Made by a program: the position numbers and the translations under genes. The notes beneath the pieces are model-generated. The model was not told where the DNA came from. It saw only the letters and a program-made list of their open reading frames with translations, and made no database searches. Positions 42,996 through 51,993 of a DNA stretch of 64,000 bases are shown piece by piece; the first letter of the stretch is position 1; the number at the start of each line of letters is the position of its first letter. The stretch is taken from contig NZ_CP095481.1 in NCBI RefSeq assembly GCF_023023025.1, forward strand, positions 6,027,001-6,091,000, written 5' to 3'. This stretch comes from Amycolatopsis sp. WQ 127309. Lineage in GTDB: Bacteria; Actinomycetota; Actinomycetes; Mycobacteriales; Pseudonocardiaceae.

Positions 42996-43781
42996 TCACA
43001 AGCTGCAGGGTGCCAGCGCGTCGAGGCCTTGGGGCTTGTCCGCGTTGCGGCCGATCGCGGTGGCGATCCGGTTGATCGTGGCGACGCGCTTGTCCTCCAG
43101 CGGGCCGAGGATCGCGTTCTGGACGAAGTTCGCGCCGCCCTCGCCCGCGCTGGTGACCAGGCGGTTGTTCGCTTCGGCGAGCTGGGTGTCGAGCAGGGCG
43201 AGGTTGCGCTGGACCTCGGCCTGGGCTTGCGCGGGGATCGCCGGGAGCTGACTCTCGACGTCCGGGCAGGTGATCAGACCGCCCTGGGCGGGTTCCGCGA
43301 CGCTCGGTTCGGTGGACGCCGGTGCGGCCGCGGACGTGGTGGCGGCCGGTTGCCCGCCGAGGGTGCAGGCCGCGAGCGCGTCGAGGCCCTGGGGTTTCGC
43401 CGCGACGCGGCCGATCGCGATCGCGATGCGGTCGATGGTGCTGGCGCGTTTGTCCTTCAGCGGGCCGAGGATGGCGTTCTGGACGAAGTTCGCGCCGCCC
43501 TCGCCCGCGCTCGTGACGAGGCGGTTGTTCGCCTCGGCGAGCTGCGTGTCGAGCAGGGCGAGGTTGCGCTGGACCTCGGCCTGGGCTTGCGCGGGGATCG
43601 CGGGCAGCTGCCCGGCGACGTCGGGGCAGGTGATCTGCTCGGCGCTCGCCGCACTGGCCTGGCCGGTCTGGCCGGCCGTCGTCGCGATCACCAGGGCGCC
43701 GGCGGCGAGCGCGAGGCCCAGGGCCGCCGTGGCGAGTTTCGTCCGCCGGGAAATGCGGTGTCTTCCACCGGTATCAGGCAT
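42996..43781 (-). CDS. Secreted protein with two near-identical 89-residue repeats
   Basis: 261 aa from ATG 43781, backed by GGGAG 6 nt upstream. The N-terminus (RHRISRRTK followed by a hydrophobic run to ~residue 35 and ASAAS) is a signal peptide. Mature repeats span ~51-139 and 171-259. Each opens with TCPDV and ends with LDALA(A/P)C, so each probably has one disulfide (C52-C139, C172-C259). They are joined by a 31-residue Ala/Thr/Pro linker. Shared text includes QLPAIPAQAQAEVQRNLALL and TSAGEGGANFVQNAILGPL. The repeats are predicted helical. I do not recognise the family, and no enzyme motif is visible. It ends in its own strong terminator and is probably unrelated to product assembly. Confidence 0.85.
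   Translation of the reverse strand: MPDTGGRHRISRRTKLATAALGLALAAGALVIATTAGQTGQASAASAEQITCPDVAGQLPAIPAQAQAEVQRNLALLDTQLAEANNRLVTSAGEGGANFVQNAILGPLKDKRASTIDRIAIAIGRVAAKPQGLDALAACTLGGQPAATTSAAAPASTEPSVAEPAQGGLITCPDVESQLPAIPAQAQAEVQRNLALLDTQLAEANNRLVTSAGEGGANFVQNAILGPLEDKRVATINRIATAIGRNADKPQGLDALAPCSL
43005..43271 (-). repeat. Intragenic repeat copy 2 (267 bp)
   Basis: This encodes residues 171-259 of the secreted protein. It closely matches 43365-43631 at DNA level, including synonymous positions, pointing to recent duplication or gene conversion. The offset between copies is 360 bp (120 codons). Confidence 0.85.
43365..43631 (-). repeat. Intragenic repeat copy 1 (267 bp)
   Basis: This encodes residues 51-139 of the secreted protein. 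About ten residues differ from the second copy, mostly clustered in the last third (KDKRASTID against EDKRVATIN). Confidence 0.85.
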
Positions 43782-43976
43782 GAATGGCTCCCATGTTCCG
43801 TACTCGTTAGCGTGAACATATGCGCGGCCAGGCGCCATCTTGGCGTTTCGACCAGGGGATTGTCCAGCCTGATCGGCCGGAAAAAGATAATCTGAACCAG
43901 GTTGAACCGGCGTCCGTATTCTCCGGTGAAGCACCCGGTCTGCGTATTCCGGAAAACGTCGAAAGCCGGCCGGGTC

Positions 43977-44028
43977 TTGACGAGGACCGGCACCGCCTCC
44001 TAGCGTCGCCATACCGACCGGTCGGTGT
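43977..44028 (+). promoter_or_regulatory. Promoter plus TetR operator for the ligase operon
   Basis: A -35 TTGACG (43977-43982), an 18-nt spacer and a -10 TAGCGT (44001-44006) form a good sigma-70-type promoter. A palindrome ATACCGAC-CG-GTCGGTGT (44011-44028) covers the expected transcription start. It matches the palindrome on the kinase/ACAD promoter at 53046, so one TetR repressor probably controls both. The regulator gene two places downstream is the obvious candidate. The 43782-43976 gap holds nothing else I can define. Confidence 0.8.
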
Positions 44029-44045
44029 CCAAGGGAGGTCACTGG

Positions 44046-45686
44046 ATGAGCTGGTACGACGAGAAACCGTGGCTGGCGAGCTACGGCGAACGGCCCCTGG
44101 AACCGGTCGTGGCGACCACGCTGCCCGAGACCTTCCGCCGGGCCGCGGACCATGCGCCCGACCGGGACGCCGTCGTCTACTTCGACGGGCGGCTCACCTA
44201 CCGGCAGCTCGACGAGCTCTCCGACGGCGTCGCCCGCTACCTCACGCAGAACGGCTTCGAGCGCGGCGACCGGCTCGCCCTGGTGCTGCAGAACATCCCG
44301 CAGTTCGTCATCGCGCTGCTCGGCGCGTGGAAGGCCGGCGGGATCGTCGTGCCGGTCAACCCGATGTACCGCGAGCGCGAGCTGACCCACGTGCTCACCG
44401 ACGCCGGCGTCAAGGCGATCGTCTGCTCGCAGCGCGGCTGGAACGCCTACATCGGCGAGACCGCGGCAAAAGTCCCCATCGCCCTCACCACCAGCGAACT
44501 CGAGTTCCAGACCCGCGACGACGAGCGCGTCCTCGGGAAAGTCACGAGGGAAGAGACCCCGGGTGCCGTCGAACTCCTCGAAGCCGCCGGGACGCCCGGG
44601 CCGAAGCCGCCGGAGCCAGCGTTCGCGCTCGAAGACGTCGCCCTGATCAGCTACACCTCCGGCACCAGCGGGACGCCGAAGGGTGCCACCAACACCCACG
44701 GCAACCTCGGCACGAACGCCGCCGCGCTCGGCTCCTTCAGCGGCCTGCCCGCCGGCACGACGCTGTTCGGGCTCGCGCCGCTGTTCCACATCACCGGCAT
44801 GGTCTGCGAAGTCGGCTCCGCGATCGACATCGAGGGCACGCTCTCACTCGCCTACCGCTTCGAAGCCGGCGTCGTGCTCGACGCCTTCCTCGAGCACGAG
44901 CCGTCGTACACCGTCGGGCCGTCGACGGCCTACATGGCGCTCATGGCCCACCCGTCCTTCAGCCGCGAGCACTTCGCGTCGTTCGCGCTGCTCTACTCCG
45001 GCGGCGCCGCGCTGCCGCCCGCCGTCGTCGAGGCGTTCCGCGCGAAGACCGGGCACTACATCCACAACGGCTACGGCCTCACCGAGACGACCGCCGGCTG
45101 CGTCGTCGTCCCTGGCGACCTCGAAGCGCCGATCGACCCGGCGTCCGGCACCATCTCGATCGGCCTGCCGGTGCCCGACACGATCGTCCGCATCCTCGGT
45201 GAGCACGGCGAAGAGCTGCCGTCCGGACAGGCCGGCGAGATCGCCGTCGAAGGCCCGATGGTCGTGTCCGGCTACTGGAACCGCCCGGACGCCACGGCCG
45301 AGTCGATCCCCGGCGGGCGGCTGCTCACCGGCGACATCGGGTTCATGGACGAACGCGGCTGGGTCTACGTCGTGGACCGCAAGAAGGACATGATCAACGC
45401 GTCCGGCTTCAAGGTCTGGCCGCGCGAGGTCGAAGACGTCCTCTACACGCACCCGGCGGTCCGCGAGGCCGCTGTCGTCGGCATCGCCGACGACTACCGC
45501 GGCGAGACGGTCAAGGCGTACGTCAGCCCGGCACCCGGCGTGACCGCCGACCCGGCGGAGCTGGTGGCCTGGTGCAAGGAACGGCTGGCGGCCTACAAGT
45601 ACCCGCGCACCGTCGTGGTACTCGACGAGCTGCCGAAGACCACCAGCGGCAAGATCCTGCGCCGCGAACTGCGGGCGAGGGGGTAG
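44046..45686 (+). CDS. Acyl-CoA synthetase (AMP-forming fatty/hydroxy-acid CoA ligase)
   Basis: 546 aa from ATG 44046, preceded by AAGGGAGGTC. ANL-family motifs are present: ISYTSGTSGTPKGAT (P-loop), NGYGLTET, LLTGDIGFMDERGW, DRKKDMINASG and the C-terminal catalytic Lys in TTSGKILRREL. It activates a carboxylic acid as acyl-AMP and transfers it to CoA. There is no carrier-protein domain, so it is a free CoA ligase of the FadD type. It heads an operon with the metallohydrolase (2-bp gap) and the TetR gene. The context suggests activation of a hydroxy acid or other catabolic substrate. Confidence 0.92.
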   Translation: MSWYDEKPWLASYGERPLEPVVATTLPETFRRAADHAPDRDAVVYFDGRLTYRQLDELSDGVARYLTQNGFERGDRLALVLQNIPQFVIALLGAWKAGGIVVPVNPMYRERELTHVLTDAGVKAIVCSQRGWNAYIGETAAKVPIALTTSELEFQTRDDERVLGKVTREETPGAVELLEAAGTPGPKPPEPAFALEDVALISYTSGTSGTPKGATNTHGNLGTNAAALGSFSGLPAGTTLFGLAPLFHITGMVCEVGSAIDIEGTLSLAYRFEAGVVLDAFLEHEPSYTVGPSTAYMALMAHPSFSREHFASFALLYSGGAALPPAVVEAFRAKTGHYIHNGYGLTETTAGCVVVPGDLEAPIDPASGTISIGLPVPDTIVRILGEHGEELPSGQAGEIAVEGPMVVSGYWNRPDATAESIPGGRLLTGDIGFMDERGWVYVVDRKKDMINASGFKVWPREVEDVLYTHPAVREAAVVGIADDYRGETVKAYVSPAPGVTADPAELVAWCKERLAAYKYPRTVVVLDELPKTTSGKILRRELRARG

Positions 45687-45688
45687 CG

Positions 45689-46648
45689 GTGGTCGAGACC
45701 GTCCGCGGCGGGATCGCGCCGGAGGCACTGGGCCGGGTGCTGATGCACGAACACCTCTTCGTGCTCAGCCCCGAGTTCGTCGACAACTACCCCGAGCACG
45801 AGGGGTTCCAGGAGGGCAAGCACGTCCCCGAGGCGATCCGGCGGCTCAAGGAGCTGAAGGACGCCGGGATCGACACGATCGTCGACCCGACGGTGATCGG
45901 CCTCGGCCGCTACATCCCGCGCGTGCAGCGGGTCGCCGCCGAGGTGGACGTCAACATCGTCGTCGCCACCGGGCTCTACACCTACAACGACGTGCCGCAC
46001 TACCTGCACTTCCGCGGGCCCGGCACGATGCTGCAGGGCGAAGATCCGCTGGTCGGGATGTTCGTCGGGGACATCCGCGACGGCATCGCTGGCACCGGCG
46101 TCAAGGCCGGGCTGCTCAAGTGCGCCACCGACGAGCCCGGCGTGACCCCGGGTGTCGAACGCGTGCTGCGCGCGGTGGCGAAGGCGCACCTCGAGACCGG
46201 GGCGCCGATCATGACGCACACCCACGCCGTCAGCCGGCGCGGGCTGGAGCAGCAGGCGATCTTCGCCGACGAGGGCGTCGACCTGAGCCGCGTGCTGGTC
46301 GGGCACTCGGGCGACTCCACCGACCTCGGGTACCTGACCGAGCTGGCCGACCGCGGCTCGATCCTCGGCATGGACCGTTTCGGCCTCGACCTGCTGCTGC
46401 CGTTCGAGGAGCGGGTGAACACCGTCGCGGCGATGTGCGAGCGCGGGTACGCGGGCAGCATGGTGCTCTCGCACGACGCGTCCTGCTACATCGACTGGCT
46501 GCCCGAGGACCAGCTGCCGGTGCTGACGCCGAACTGGCACTACCTCCACATCACGCGGGACGTGCTGCCCGCGCTGCGCGAGCGCGGGGTGAGTGACGCG
46601 GACATCACCACGATGCTCGTGGACGTACCGAGGCGATTCCTCGGGTGA
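45689..46648 (+). CDS. Phosphotriesterase-family metallohydrolase (lactonase-like)
   Basis: 319 aa from GTG 45689, directly after the ligase stop. All metal ligands of the amidohydrolase/PTE family can be placed: HEH (H20, H22), bridging Lys144 (LLKCATD), His177 (MTHTHA), His206 (VGHSGDS) and Asp263 (LSHDASC). Most bacterial homologues are lactonases (PLLs) with side activity on phosphotriesters. Linked to a CoA ligase and, through a shared operator, to an APH-kinase/ACAD operon, it may open a lactone to the hydroxy acid that the ligase then activates. The substrate is inferred only. Confidence 0.9.
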   Translation: MVETVRGGIAPEALGRVLMHEHLFVLSPEFVDNYPEHEGFQEGKHVPEAIRRLKELKDAGIDTIVDPTVIGLGRYIPRVQRVAAEVDVNIVVATGLYTYNDVPHYLHFRGPGTMLQGEDPLVGMFVGDIRDGIAGTGVKAGLLKCATDEPGVTPGVERVLRAVAKAHLETGAPIMTHTHAVSRRGLEQQAIFADEGVDLSRVLVGHSGDSTDLGYLTELADRGSILGMDRFGLDLLLPFEERVNTVAAMCERGYAGSMVLSHDASCYIDWLPEDQLPVLTPNWHYLHITRDVLPALRERGVSDADITTMLVDVPRRFLG

Positions 46649-46691
46649 GCGATATCCTGTGCGTCCGAACTCGACCGAAGGGGGACTTGCC

Positions 46692-47315
46692 GTGACCCGC
46701 GCAAGCACCCGCAAGCCGGGCGAGGCGGCCGGCGACGAGCAGGCCGCCGTGCCGCGGCGCCTGCTGGAGCAGGCCACGAAGCTCTTCGCGAAGAAGGGCT
46801 TCGACCGCACGTCCGTCCAGGAGATCGTCGAGGCCGCGGGCGTCACCAAGGGCGCGATGTACCACTACTTCGGCTCGAAGGACGACCTGCTCTACGAGAT
46901 CTACGCCCGGGTGCTGCGCGAGCAGACGCGGCAGCTGGAGAGCGTCGCCTCGTCGGGCGCACCTCTGCGCGAGCGCTTGGCCGCGGCCGCGTCCGACGTC
47001 GTCGTGTCCAGCATCGACAACCTGGACGACAACACGATCTTCCTGCAGTCGATGCACCAGCTGTCCCCGGACAAGCAGAAGGCGGTGCGCGCCGAGCGCC
47101 GCAAGTACCACGAGCGCTTCCGCGGCCTGGTCGAAGAGGGCCAGGCGTCGGGGGAGTTCCGCACGGACAAGCCGGCCGACGTCGTCGTCGACTTCTTCTT
47201 CGGCTCGGTGCACCACCTCGGCTCCTGGTACCACCGCAGCGGCTCCCTGACGGCCCGCCAGATCGGCGACCACTACGCGGACCTGCTGCTGGACGCCCTG
47301 CGCCCACCTGGTTGA
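46692..47315 (+). CDS. TetR-family transcriptional regulator
   Basis: 207 aa. GTG 46692 was chosen with GAAGGGG a few bases upstream, rather than an ATG 99 nt earlier. The HTH is textbook TetR: FDRTSVQEIVEAAGVTKGAM then YHYFGSKDDLL (residues ~38-67). The C-terminal domain (LARRELs absent; SSIDNLDDNTIFLQSMHQL) is the ligand-binding part and resembles acyl-CoA-responsive regulators. It is co-directional with the ligase and lactonase genes. Matching palindromes at 44011 and 53046 are its likely operators, which would make the operon autoregulated. Confidence 0.92.
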   Translation: MTRASTRKPGEAAGDEQAAVPRRLLEQATKLFAKKGFDRTSVQEIVEAAGVTKGAMYHYFGSKDDLLYEIYARVLREQTRQLESVASSGAPLRERLAAAASDVVVSSIDNLDDNTIFLQSMHQLSPDKQKAVRAERRKYHERFRGLVEEGQASGEFRTDKPADVVVDFFFGSVHHLGSWYHRSGSLTARQIGDHYADLLLDALRPPG

Positions 47316-47369
47316 CCGGCGGGATCCGGTTCGGCGCGCTCGCCGACGTCAGCTCGCCGCCGAGACGGG

Positions 47370-48278
47370 CTAGTGCCGCTCCACGTGGTCCAGCAGCAGG
47401 GCGATCACTTCGTCCGCCGTCTCCGAGGCCAGGAGCTGGCCGGCGCCCTCGATGATCTGGAAGCGGTACTCGGCGTCGATGTGGTGCACCGTCAGCTCGG
47501 CGGCGCCGCGGCCGAGCCACGGGTCCTCGCTGCCCCAGATGTAGAGCGTCGGCACGGTGATCCGGCCCGCCGGGATGTCGAACGCGTCGGTCGTCGCGCC
47601 GCGGTACCAGTTCAGCGTCGCGGTCAGGGCGCCCGGTTCGGAAAGGCGCGCGATGTTGCGTTCGACGAATTCGACGGGAATGCGGTTGTCGTAAACCGCG
47701 CGCAACCGCATGGCCCCGTCGCGTAGGAGGTATTTCTCGGCTTTGCCGACACCGCGGCGGAAGAACCGGATGTAACCGAGGTCGTGGAACTGCCCGTCGT
47801 CGGTCGCGGCCGCGTGCTGCAGCGCCGACGGGTGCGGCGTGGAGAGCACGGCCAGGGACCGCAGCCGGTGCGGGTGGGTCGTCGCGAGCGTCCAGGCGAC
47901 CATGGCGCCCCAGTCGCGGGCGATGAGGTGGAACCGGTCGGCGCCCTGGCTGTCGGCGAACGCGAGGGCGTCGCTGACCAGCTGCTCGATGGTGTAGGCC
48001 GCGACGTCGTCCGGGCGCGCGCCCGCGGCGTAGCCCCGCTGGTCGACGGCCACCGCGCGGTAGCCGGCCTCGCCGAGGGCGTGCAGCTGCTCGGTCCAGG
48101 CGTCGGCGAATTCGGGCCAGCCGTGCAGCAACAGGACGAATTCGCCCGACGCGGGCCCGGCCGCGAGCGCGCTGTGGTGGTGGTCGCCGACGGCGATGTC
48201 CAGTTCTTCGAGCGTGCCGGGCGGCCCGGCTTCCGTCGGCGCGACGGCGAATTCCATGGCGCCCAGGCTAGATCGCAT
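47370..48278 (-). CDS. Alpha/beta-hydrolase of epoxide hydrolase/dehalogenase type
   Basis: 302 aa from ATG 48278, or 295 from ATG 48257 (MEFAVAPTE); neither has a strong ribosome site. The oxyanion motif is LLHGWPEF. The nucleophile elbow is ARDWGAMVAW with Asp, not Ser, which marks epoxide hydrolases and haloalkane dehalogenases. A cap region with two candidate Tyr residues follows (YIRFFRRGVG, LNWYRGA). A late His sits in VHHIDAEY. Water would attack an epoxide through an alkyl-enzyme ester. It is convergent with the TetR gene and stands apart from the ACAD operon. A tie to the catabolic genes is possible but not shown. Confidence 0.85.
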   Translation of the reverse strand: MRSSLGAMEFAVAPTEAGPPGTLEELDIAVGDHHHSALAAGPASGEFVLLLHGWPEFADAWTEQLHALGEAGYRAVAVDQRGYAAGARPDDVAAYTIEQLVSDALAFADSQGADRFHLIARDWGAMVAWTLATTHPHRLRSLAVLSTPHPSALQHAAATDDGQFHDLGYIRFFRRGVGKAEKYLLRDGAMRLRAVYDNRIPVEFVERNIARLSEPGALTATLNWYRGATTDAFDIPAGRITVPTLYIWGSEDPWLGRGAAELTVHHIDAEYRFQIIEGAGQLLASETADEVIALLLDHVERH

Positions 48279-48430
48279 CCACCGGGTCGAACCATGGGAA
48301 GAAGGGCACTTTTGTCACCCTTTTGCGCGCGCAGTGGCCTGGCTCACACAATTCCCGCTCATCTGAGCGAAAAGCCGAAAGCATATGAATACTATTCACA
48401 ATTCGGCCGCCGCGGGTGCCGGCCGGGGTG

Positions 48431-48491
48431 GAAGTCCGTGAATGCCACATCGAGGGACACCAGGTCCCTCGATGTGGCATTCACGGACTTC
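48431..48491. repeat. Perfect 28-bp inverted repeat, 5-nt loop (likely terminator)
   Basis: GAAGTCCGTGAATGCCACAT... (48431-48458) is perfectly complementary to 48464-48491, leaving ACCAG as the loop. It begins 9 bp past the stop of the minus-strand ACAD operon, so it can end that transcript. The unusually long, AT-poorer stem unlike neighbouring DNA suggests a dispersed element of the genome rather than a locally evolved terminator. The rest of the 48279-48500 gap shows no gene. Confidence 0.85.
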
Positions 48492-48500
48492 GGGGGTGCC

Positions 48501-49592
48501 TTACGCGGGCAGGTCGACCAGGTCGGCCAGGCGGGCGCGGTGGCGACCCGGGGTGCCGAGCGCGAGCTCGTCGGCCTTGGCGCGCTTGAGGTAGAGGTGC
48601 GCCGGGTGTTCCCAGGTCATCCCGATCCCGCCGTGCAGCTGGATCGCCTCTTCGGTGGCCTTGACCGCGATCGGCGCGTTGCGGGCCTGGGCGACCGACA
48701 CCGCGATCGGCACGTCGACGCCCGAGGCCAGCGCGTCCGCCGCGTTGCGCGCGGTCGCGCGGGCCAGCACCAGGTCCGTGTACAGGTTCGCCAGCCGGTG
48801 CTTGAGCGACTGGAACCCGCCGACCGGCCGGCCGAACTGGTACCGGCCCTTGAGGTAGCGCACCGTCTCGGTGAGCGCCCACTCGGCGATCCCGGTCTGC
48901 TCCGACGCCAGGATGCCCGCGCCGGCGAGCAACGCCTGCTCCAGCGCGCCCGCCGCCTGCTCGCCCGAGGCCACCAGGACCGCCGGCGCGTTCTCCAGCA
49001 CGACGTCGGCCACCCGCCGCGTCAGGTCGAAGGAGACCAGCTCCGTGATCGTCGCCGCCGACGCCTCGACGACGTACAGCGCGGGCCCGTCCGGGCCGGC
49101 GGCCGGGACGACCAGCAGGTCCGCCACCGACGCGTCGGCGACCGAGCCGACCCGCCCGGTCAACGACCCGTCGGCCGCGGTCACCGACGACGGGAAACCC
49201 GCCCCCGGCGTCGTCGACAGCGGCACGGCCAGCGCGCCGATCGCCTCGCCCGCGGCCAGCCGGCCGACGAACTCGCCGTCGTCGGTGTGCAGCAACGCCG
49301 TCGTCGCCAGCACGACGCTGCCGAGGAACGGCACCGGCGCGACACTGCGGCCCAGCTCCTCGGCCACGACCGCGACCTCGCGGGCCGACGCGCCGTGCCC
49401 GCCGCGCTCCTCCGGCACCGCCAGCCCGGCGACGCCGAGGTCGGCGGCCAGGGTGCGCCACAGCTTCAGGTCGTAGCCCTCGGCCGTCTCGATCCGCGCG
49501 AGCACCGCCGCGGCGTCGGCCTTGTCCTTGAGCAGGTCCCGGACGCTGGCCCGCAGGTCTTCCTCGACGTCTGAATAGAGCAGGTCGGTCAT
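48501..49592 (-). CDS. Acyl-CoA dehydrogenase, partner (probably non-catalytic) subunit
   Basis: 363 aa. The ACAD fold is recognisable: N-terminal helices with LAVPEERGGHGAS, middle beta domain, and C-terminal helices ending in QLHGGIGMTWEHPAHLYLKR. The catalytic-Glu motif (EGT/EGGTSE) of standard ACADs is absent here. The adjacent gene, overlapping by 4 bp, encodes an ACAD that has it. In mycobacteria such unlike pairs form alpha2beta2 enzymes (ChsE-type, FadE26/27 and others), with one active site per pair. I infer the same here. Last gene of a four-gene operon. Confidence 0.88.
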   Translation of the reverse strand: MTDLLYSDVEEDLRASVRDLLKDKADAAAVLARIETAEGYDLKLWRTLAADLGVAGLAVPEERGGHGASAREVAVVAEELGRSVAPVPFLGSVVLATTALLHTDDGEFVGRLAAGEAIGALAVPLSTTPGAGFPSSVTAADGSLTGRVGSVADASVADLLVVPAAGPDGPALYVVEASAATITELVSFDLTRRVADVVLENAPAVLVASGEQAAGALEQALLAGAGILASEQTGIAEWALTETVRYLKGRYQFGRPVGGFQSLKHRLANLYTDLVLARATARNAADALASGVDVPIAVSVAQARNAPIAVKATEEAIQLHGGIGMTWEHPAHLYLKRAKADELALGTPGRHRARLADLVDLPA

Positions 49593-50773
49593 CGGGGGAG
49601 GTCCTTCCAGGCGACGTCCTTGTCGACGCGCGGCTCCGACGGGAGACCCAGCACGCGCTCGGCGATGATGTTGCGCAGGACCTCCGAGGTGCCGCCCTCG
49701 ATGGAGTTCCCCTTGGCGCGCAGGTAGCGGTAGCCCGCCTCGCGGCCGGTGAAGTCGACGATCGCCGGGCGCCGGAACGACCAGTCGTCGTAGGCCAGGC
49801 CCTCTTCGCCGAGCAGCTCGACCTCCAGGCCGGTGAGCGCCTGGTTCAGCTCCGAGAACGCGACCTTCATGGCCGAGCCCTCGGGGCCGGGCGCGCCCGC
49901 GGTGAGCTGCTGACGCAGCCGGGTGCCGGCCAGCCGCAGCGACTCCGCCTCGACCCAGCGCTGCACGAGCCGGTCACGCAGCTCCGGCGTGCGCAGCTCG
50001 GGACGTTCGCGCCAGGTCTTGGCGACGATCCCGACCAGCCCGCCCTCGCGCGGCTGCACGTGCCCGCCGATCGCGACGCGCTCGTTCATCAGCGTGGTCT
50101 GCGCGACCTTCCAGCCCTCGCCGACGGCGCCGAGGCGCTGCGTGTCCGGGATGCGGACCTCGGTCAGGAAGACCTCGTTGAACTCGGCCTCGCCGGTGAT
50201 CTGGCGCAGCGGCCGGACCTCGACGCCCGGCGCCTTCATGTCGCACATGAAGTACGTCATGCCCTGGTGCTTCGGCACGTCCGGGTCGGTGCGGGTGACC
50301 AGGATCGCCCACTGCGACTCGTGCGCGCCCGACGTCCACACCTTCTGGCCGGTGACGATCCAGTCGTCGCCGTCGCGCACCGCGCGGGTGCCCAGCGCGG
50401 CCAGGTCGGAGCCGGCGCCCGGCTCGCTGAACAGCTGGCACCACACCTCGTCGCCGGTCCACAGTGGACGCAGGAAGCGCTCGCGCTGCTCCGGCGTGCC
50501 GAAGGCGAGGATGGTCGGCGCGGCCATGCCGAGGCCGATGCCGATCCGGCGCGGGTTGTTGTCCGGTGCGCCGGCGTCGACGAAGAGACCGTCCACAACG
50601 GACTGCAGCGCGCGCGGCGCGTCCTGCCCGCCGAGCCCGGCGGGGAAGTGGATCCAGGCGAGGCCCGCGTCGTAGCGGGCCCGCAGGAAGTCCATCCGGT
50701 CCGTGGTCTTCGGGTCGTGCGCGGCCAGGAACTCGCGGACCTGGCCGGTCAGTTCTTCGGCGGTGACAGTCAC
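49589..50773 (-). CDS. Acyl-CoA dehydrogenase, catalytic subunit
   Basis: 394 aa. Flavin and substrate motifs are clear: [26 protein letters not shown], and the C-terminal [20 protein letters not shown], which carries the expected catalytic Glu. It introduces an alpha,beta double bond into an acyl-CoA, passing electrons to ETF. The stop overlaps the start of the small ACAD gene (ATGA), and its start overlaps the end of the next upstream ACAD, so subunits are made in step. Confidence 0.9.
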   Translation of the reverse strand: MTVTAEELTGQVREFLAAHDPKTTDRMDFLRARYDAGLAWIHFPAGLGGQDAPRALQSVVDGLFVDAGAPDNNPRRIGIGLGMAAPTILAFGTPEQRERFLRPLWTGDEVWCQLFSEPGAGSDLAALGTRAVRDGDDWIVTGQKVWTSGAHESQWAILVTRTDPDVPKHQGMTYFMCDMKAPGVEVRPLRQITGEAEFNEVFLTEVRIPDTQRLGAVGEGWKVAQTTLMNERVAIGGHVQPREGGLVGIVAKTWRERPELRTPELRDRLVQRWVEAESLRLAGTRLRQQLTAGAPGPEGSAMKVAFSELNQALTGLEVELLGEEGLAYDDWSFRRPAIVDFTGREAGYRYLRAKGNSIEGGTSEVLRNIIAERVLGLPSEPRVDKDVAWKDLPR

Positions 50774-51993
50774 TTCGCGCCCTCCGACAGGTACTTCTTC
50801 AGCTCACGGCGGGCCAGGGACCGCTTGTGGACCTCGTCCGGCCCGTCGGCCAGGCGCAGCGTGCGGTTGCCCGCCCACATCGCGGCCAGCGGGAAGTCCT
50901 GGCTGACGCCCCCGGCGCCGTGCACCTGCACGGCCTTGTCCAGGATCCACTCCACGGCGGACGGCGTCGAGATCTTGATCGCCTGGATCTCGGTGTGCGC
51001 GCCCTGGTTGCCGACGGTGTCCATCAGCCACGCGGTCTTGAGCACCAGCAGCCGCTGCTGCTCGATCTTCACGCGCGACTCGGCGATCCAGTCCTGCACG
51101 ACACCCTGCTGCGCGATCGGCTTGCCGAACGCCTCGCGCGAGATCGCGCGGCGGCACATCAGCTCCAGCGCGCGCTCGGCCATCCCGATGGCGCGCATGC
51201 AGTGGTGGATCCGGCCCGGTCCGAGCCGCGCCTGGGCGATGGCGAAGCCGTCACCCTCGCCGGCGATGAGGTTCTCGACCGGCACGCGGACGTCCTCGAA
51301 CAGCACCTCGGCGTGGCCGCCGTGGTCGCTGTCGTCGTAGCCGAAGACGTGCATGCCGCGCTTGACCGTCAGGCCCGGGGCGTCGCGGGGGACCAGGATC
51401 ATGCTCTGCTGCTTGTGCGGCGCGGCTTCGGTGTCGGTCTTGCCCATCACGATGAAGATCTTGCAGGCCGGGTTCATCGCGCCGGAGATGTACCACTTGC
51501 GGCCGTTGATCACGTACTCGTCGCCGTCGCGGCGGATGCTCGTCTCGATGTTGCGGGCGTCGGAGGAGGCGACGTCCGGCTCGGTCATCGCGAACGCGGA
51601 GCGGATCTCGCCGTTCAGCAACGGCTCCAGCCACTGCTTCTTCTGGTCGTCGTTGCCGAACATGGCCAGGACTTCCATGTTCCCGGTGTCGGGCGCGGCG
51701 CAGTTGACCGCGGTCGGGGCCAGCCGGATGCTGCGGCCGGTGATCTCGGCGAGCGGCGCGTACTGCAGGTTCGTCAGGCCCGCGCCGTGGTCGCCGGGCA
51801 GGAAGAAGTTCCACAGCCCGCGCTTGCGCGCCTCGGCCTTGAGCTCCTCGACGACCGGCGGCATGGCCCACGGGTCGTCGCGCTCGGCCAGCTGCCGCTC
51901 GAACACGGCCTCGGCCGGGTAGACGTGGGAATCCATGAACTCGAGGAGCTTCGCGCGCAGCTCCTCGGTCTTGGCGTCGAACGCGAAGTCCAT
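50770..51993 (-). CDS. Acyl-CoA dehydrogenase of the ACAD10/ACAD11 type
   Basis: 407 aa from ATG 51993. The C-terminus [18 protein letters not shown] is characteristic of the ACAD10/ACAD11 branch and its bacterial relatives, distinct from the two other ACADs in this operon. Flavin motifs [13 protein letters not shown] and [12 protein letters not shown] are intact. In human ACAD10/11 this domain is fused to an APH-type kinase; here the kinase is the adjacent upstream gene, overlapping by one base (TAATG). Known chemistry is removal of a phosphate from a 4-phospho-acyl-CoA, leading into beta-oxidation. Applied here by analogy. Confidence 0.9.
   Translation of the reverse strand: MDFAFDAKTEELRAKLLEFMDSHVYPAEAVFERQLAERDDPWAMPPVVEELKAEARKRGLWNFFLPGDHGAGLTNLQYAPLAEITGRSIRLAPTAVNCAAPDTGNMEVLAMFGNDDQKKQWLEPLLNGEIRSAFAMTEPDVASSDARNIETSIRRDGDEYVINGRKWYISGAMNPACKIFIVMGKTDTEAAPHKQQSMILVPRDAPGLTVKRGMHVFGYDDSDHGGHAEVLFEDVRVPVENLIAGEGDGFAIAQARLGPGRIHHCMRAIGMAERALELMCRRAISREAFGKPIAQQGVVQDWIAESRVKIEQQRLLVLKTAWLMDTVGNQGAHTEIQAIKISTPSAVEWILDKAVQVHGAGGVSQDFPLAAMWAGNRTLRLADGPDEVHKRSLARRELKKYLSEGAK

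Noticed and set aside
43782..44789. Long minus-strand extension of the secreted protein
   Set aside because: It runs through the TetR-controlled promoter and the ligase gene, while a signal peptide starts precisely at 43781.
46593..46691. Longer start for the TetR gene
   Set aside because: The extra residues are read from the end of the metallohydrolase gene and lack a ribosome site. GTG 46692 has GAAGGGG upstream.
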